The notes under the pieces: generated by a model | What the model saw: only the letters and a program-made list of their open reading frames with translations | What the model was told of the DNA's origin: nothing | Databases searched by the model: none | Program-made: the position numbers and the translations under genes | In this document: in pieces, positions 6,935 through 8,360 of the stretch | Numbering within the stretch: the first letter of the stretch is position 1 | Layout of the letters: each line of letters begins with the position of its first letter | Assembly (NCBI GenBank): GCA_030642405.1 | Contig: DAOWNV010000107.1 | Span: forward strand, 1-8,360 | Direction: 5' to 3' | DNA length: 8,360 nt | Source of the DNA: Desulfosarcina sp. | GTDB lineage: Bacteria; Desulfobacterota; Desulfobacteria; Desulfobacterales; Desulfosarcinaceae

Positions 6935-6961
6935 GCCGGACACGGTCCACGTGTACACGGC
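6935..6961 (-). other. Stem-loop between aptamer and terminator, candidate anti-terminator switch
   Basis: On the minus strand ACACG (6954-6950) pairs with CGTGT (6944-6940) around a 5-base loop, and GCCG (6961-6958) pairs with CGGC (6938-6935) outside it. Its 3' arm TGTCCGG (6942-6936, counting wobbles) can instead pair with CCGGATG of the terminator's 5' arm (6898-6892). The two pairings exclude each other, as expected for a switch between anti-terminator and terminator. This was found by eye, without energy calculation. Confidence 0.4.
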
Positions 6962-6970
6962 ACATCTTGC

Positions 6971-7131
6971 CCAGGCAGGTCTTCTGACTTACGGTTCTTC
7001 CTATCGGCCGCGCCTTCCCAACCTGCTTTCAAAGTCAGTGGCGATGGTGCGGCTTTCGTCCCCGATTACAGCGGCGGGCCCGTTCCCGATTCCCACGGGA
7101 TTCCCTTTTTCAGCCTATTACAAGCACCTGG
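6971..7131 (-). ncRNA. Cobalamin riboswitch aptamer (RF00174-type)
   Basis: On the minus strand the element opens with CCAGGTGC, closing with CCTGG at 6975-6971 as the P1 helix. In order it contains AAAGGGAA, then GGGCCCGCCGCTGTAATCGG, the invariant GCCACTG at 7042-7036, GGGAAGGCG at 7019-7011, and the B12 box AGTCAGAAGACCTGCC at 6989-6974. These are the hallmark conserved blocks of the adenosylcobalamin/cobalamin riboswitch. It binds a cobalamin cofactor and represses downstream expression when the ligand is plentiful. It precedes a terminator and the receptor-propeller-BtuF/CbiZ operon, which gives independent support for a corrinoid role of those genes. Confidence 0.96.
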
Positions 7132-7145
7132 TTTTTTCGCTCAAA

Positions 7146-7173
7146 AGGATACCGTAATGACTTTTTTTGTCAA
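7146..7173 (-). promoter_or_regulatory. Sigma70-type promoter of the corrinoid operon
   Basis: A perfect TTGACA (7173-7168) is followed after 16 bases by TATCCT (7151-7146, four of six consensus matches). Transcription would start near 7139, some 8 bases before the riboswitch P1 helix at 7131. That fit between start point and aptamer supports the call. Confidence 0.65.
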
Positions 7174-7263
7174 GATCTTTTCGATTTCCTACGCTGCGAA
7201 CTGTCCGGCAAAACTGTAATGATTCCAAAAAGCTGATCATAAAATAACGTTCGGCACATGTTT

Positions 7264-7785
7264 CTATTGCGACGGTGCGGTCTGGAACCGCAAACAGGAA
7301 TCGTTTGGAACCGATTCGTTACGAAGCATATAACCGGCCATGGTCCACTCCGTTAACCGGCTGCGGCCATTGATCTCGAAGTGGGCCCGGATACTCCACA
7401 GATATCGAGTTCCCGGTTTCAAAGGTGTTTCCAGCCGGTGCACCGGTGATGTCAAATTACTGCGCATGTAGACGAGCTTGCATGATTCGGTGGGAACCGT
7501 TCTCCAGATCCGTATTTCATAGGTGATATTTTCAATGCGACCGTTGTCTTTTTCCGTGGATTGATCCGCACGCGTCATTTCCAGGGGCTGCCAGCGAAAT
7601 ATCGGAATGAGGGTGTCCACGGTAACAAAATCGGCGTGTAGAGTGAAGCTTTTTCTCACTACCGGCGGATATTCCGGATGCAGTCCGACAACACCTGGTT
7701 TGCCGCAGCCCGTCAATCCGGCCAAGCATAGACAGACTAAAATACAACTGATTGGCCGGATTCGCCATGTCGAATGCATCTGCAT
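7264..7785 (-). CDS. Small outer-membrane-type lipoprotein, function unknown
   Basis: This is a 173-residue protein. The N-terminus has positive charges (Arg8, Arg10), a hydrophobic stretch and a lipobox LTGC with the lipidated Cys at 27. Gly follows the Cys, so the Lol inner-membrane retention residue Asp is absent and outer-membrane sorting is likely. Residues about 48-168 look beta-rich and have a fibronectin-III-like flavour: FRWQPLE, ITYEIRIWR, then LKPGTRYLWSIRAHFEING. I do not recognise a specific family. The start is chosen because AAGGA lies 7 bases before the ATG at 7785 and overlaps the TAA of the preceding gene; a second ATG two codons later is less well placed. It is probably co-transcribed with the partial gene upstream. 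No terminator is obvious between its stop and the corrinoid promoter. Confidence 0.85.
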   Translation of the reverse strand: MQMHSTWRIRPISCILVCLCLAGLTGCGKPGVVGLHPEYPPVVRKSFTLHADFVTVDTLIPIFRWQPLEMTRADQSTEKDNGRIENITYEIRIWRTVPTESCKLVYMRSNLTSPVHRLETPLKPGTRYLWSIRAHFEINGRSRLTEWTMAGYMLRNESVPNDSCLRFQTAPSQ

Positions 7786-7795
7786 GCCGAGTTCC

Positions 7796-8360
7796 TTAAT
7801 TCGGGTTCATCGGGTAAACCAGGAAAAAATCATCCACGATCTTTTCCGCCAACTCCGGAACACAGGACTCAAGCTCTTCGACCAAGTGAACCCCGCCATC
7901 CGCTGCCCAGTCCAAAAACATTCTTTCCTCATCGCTGGCGCAGGTGAACCTTTCATCCAGCAGAACCCAATTATCCCTCACGCGGATAAGCTGCACCCGG
8001 ATCTGTAAAAATACATCCATGGGTGGATCAATGCTGTACATGCCACGCAGCCCGGACTTTTCAATGCTTACCACCAGATGTGTATCGATGGGTTCTACGA
8101 ATGGCTCCCGGTGTTCTGCAACGCACAGAGCAGCAGATGTCGGGTTCCCATCATGCCGAACAACAAATTTCAGCGTCGTCCGGTCATTGCCCAGGGCGAC
8201 CATTCTGTTGAGAAATACGTCGCGAAGATCCATCTGGCTGAGTTTATCTGTAGCGGCCTCAAGCATGATTTGCGCATTTTCAACTTTCTGAGCGGGGAGG
8301 GCAGCGAAAATCCCATGAACACCGCCGGCCAGCGCGCAGATCGGTGAAAGCATAACACCC
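7796..8360 (-). CDS. Conserved protein of unknown function (N-terminus cut by window edge)
   Basis: At least 185 residues are visible. An ATG at 8353 exists, but the frame stays open to the window edge and the first visible residues (LSPICALAGGVHGIFAALPA) read like an internal small-residue or membrane-associated segment. The true start therefore probably lies outside. After that segment comes an amphipathic helix region (KVENAQIMLEAATDKLSQMDL), a beta-rich part with IDTHLVVSIEKSGLRGMYSIDPPMD split around 88-112, and a C-terminal helical part ending KIVDDFFLVYPMNPN. It resembles conserved hypothetical proteins, often lipoproteins, of proteobacteria, but I cannot name a function. It lies 10 bases upstream of the lipoprotein gene, which suggests an operon and a shared envelope role. 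Confidence 0.75.
   Translation of the reverse strand, partial: GVMLSPICALAGGVHGIFAALPAQKVENAQIMLEAATDKLSQMDLRDVFLNRMVALGNDRTTLKFVVRHDGNPTSAALCVAEHREPFVEPIDTHLVVSIEKSGLRGMYSIDPPMDVFLQIRVQLIRVRDNWVLLDERFTCASDEERMFLDWAADGGVHLVEELESCVPELAEKIVDDFFLVYPMNPN

Noticed and set aside
6950..6959. Palindrome CGTGTACACG as a transcription-factor operator
   Set aside because: It lies about 180 bases after the transcription start inside the leader RNA and is explained by the stem-loop below the aptamer.
6829..7032. 67-codon minus-strand frame across the riboswitch
   Set aside because: It covers conserved aptamer blocks and the terminator, so its sequence is explained by the RNA structure; its product looks random.
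7943..8347. Plus-strand frames at the right end
   Set aside because: They are shadows of the minus-strand conserved protein; no domain or ribosome binding site supports them.

Overview
All recognisable genes in this window lie on the minus strand, so the biological order runs from right (8360) to left (1). The protein families (a BtuF-CbiZ fusion, a soluble GAF-type histidine kinase, a beta-propeller protein with an Asp/Gly tail and a CFI-type C-terminus) suggest a Gram-negative delta-proteobacterium (Desulfobacterota, perhaps a sulfate reducer or relative). This is an inference from style and domain architecture, not from a marker gene.

Right end (7264-8360): two tightly spaced genes. The first is a conserved protein of unknown function whose 5' end is cut by the window edge. 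The second is a small outer-membrane-type lipoprotein. They are separated by 10 bases, and the lipoprotein's ribosome binding site overlaps the stop codon of the first gene. They seem unrelated to the corrinoid locus.

Centre (1286-7173): a cobalamin-responsive operon. A sigma70-like promoter (TTGACA-N16-TATCCT) sits just ahead of a cobalamin riboswitch with a canonical B12 box. A short stem-loop and then a rho-independent terminator follow, which points to control by transcription attenuation. Downstream are three genes: a BtuB-like TonB-dependent outer-membrane receptor; a secreted beta-propeller protein starting 3 bases after the receptor stop; and an exported fusion of a BtuF-type corrinoid-binding protein with a CbiZ adenosylcobinamide amidohydrolase. 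Together they suggest capture of corrinoids at the outer membrane, possible help from the propeller (compare BtuG of Bacteroides), and binding plus removal of the lower-ligand side chain in the periplasm. Cobyric acid would then go into the cytoplasm for rebuilding. No btuC/btuD permease or ATPase genes are in the window.

Left end (1-1160): a cytoplasmic GAF-type sensor histidine kinase, cut by the window edge at its C-terminus. It has its own candidate promoter, with an inverted repeat overlapping the -35 element.

The most interesting points are the exported BtuF-CbiZ fusion with an unassigned C-terminal domain, the propeller placed between receptor and binding protein, the riboswitch expression platform, and a 35-codon reading frame whose stop overlaps the receptor start.
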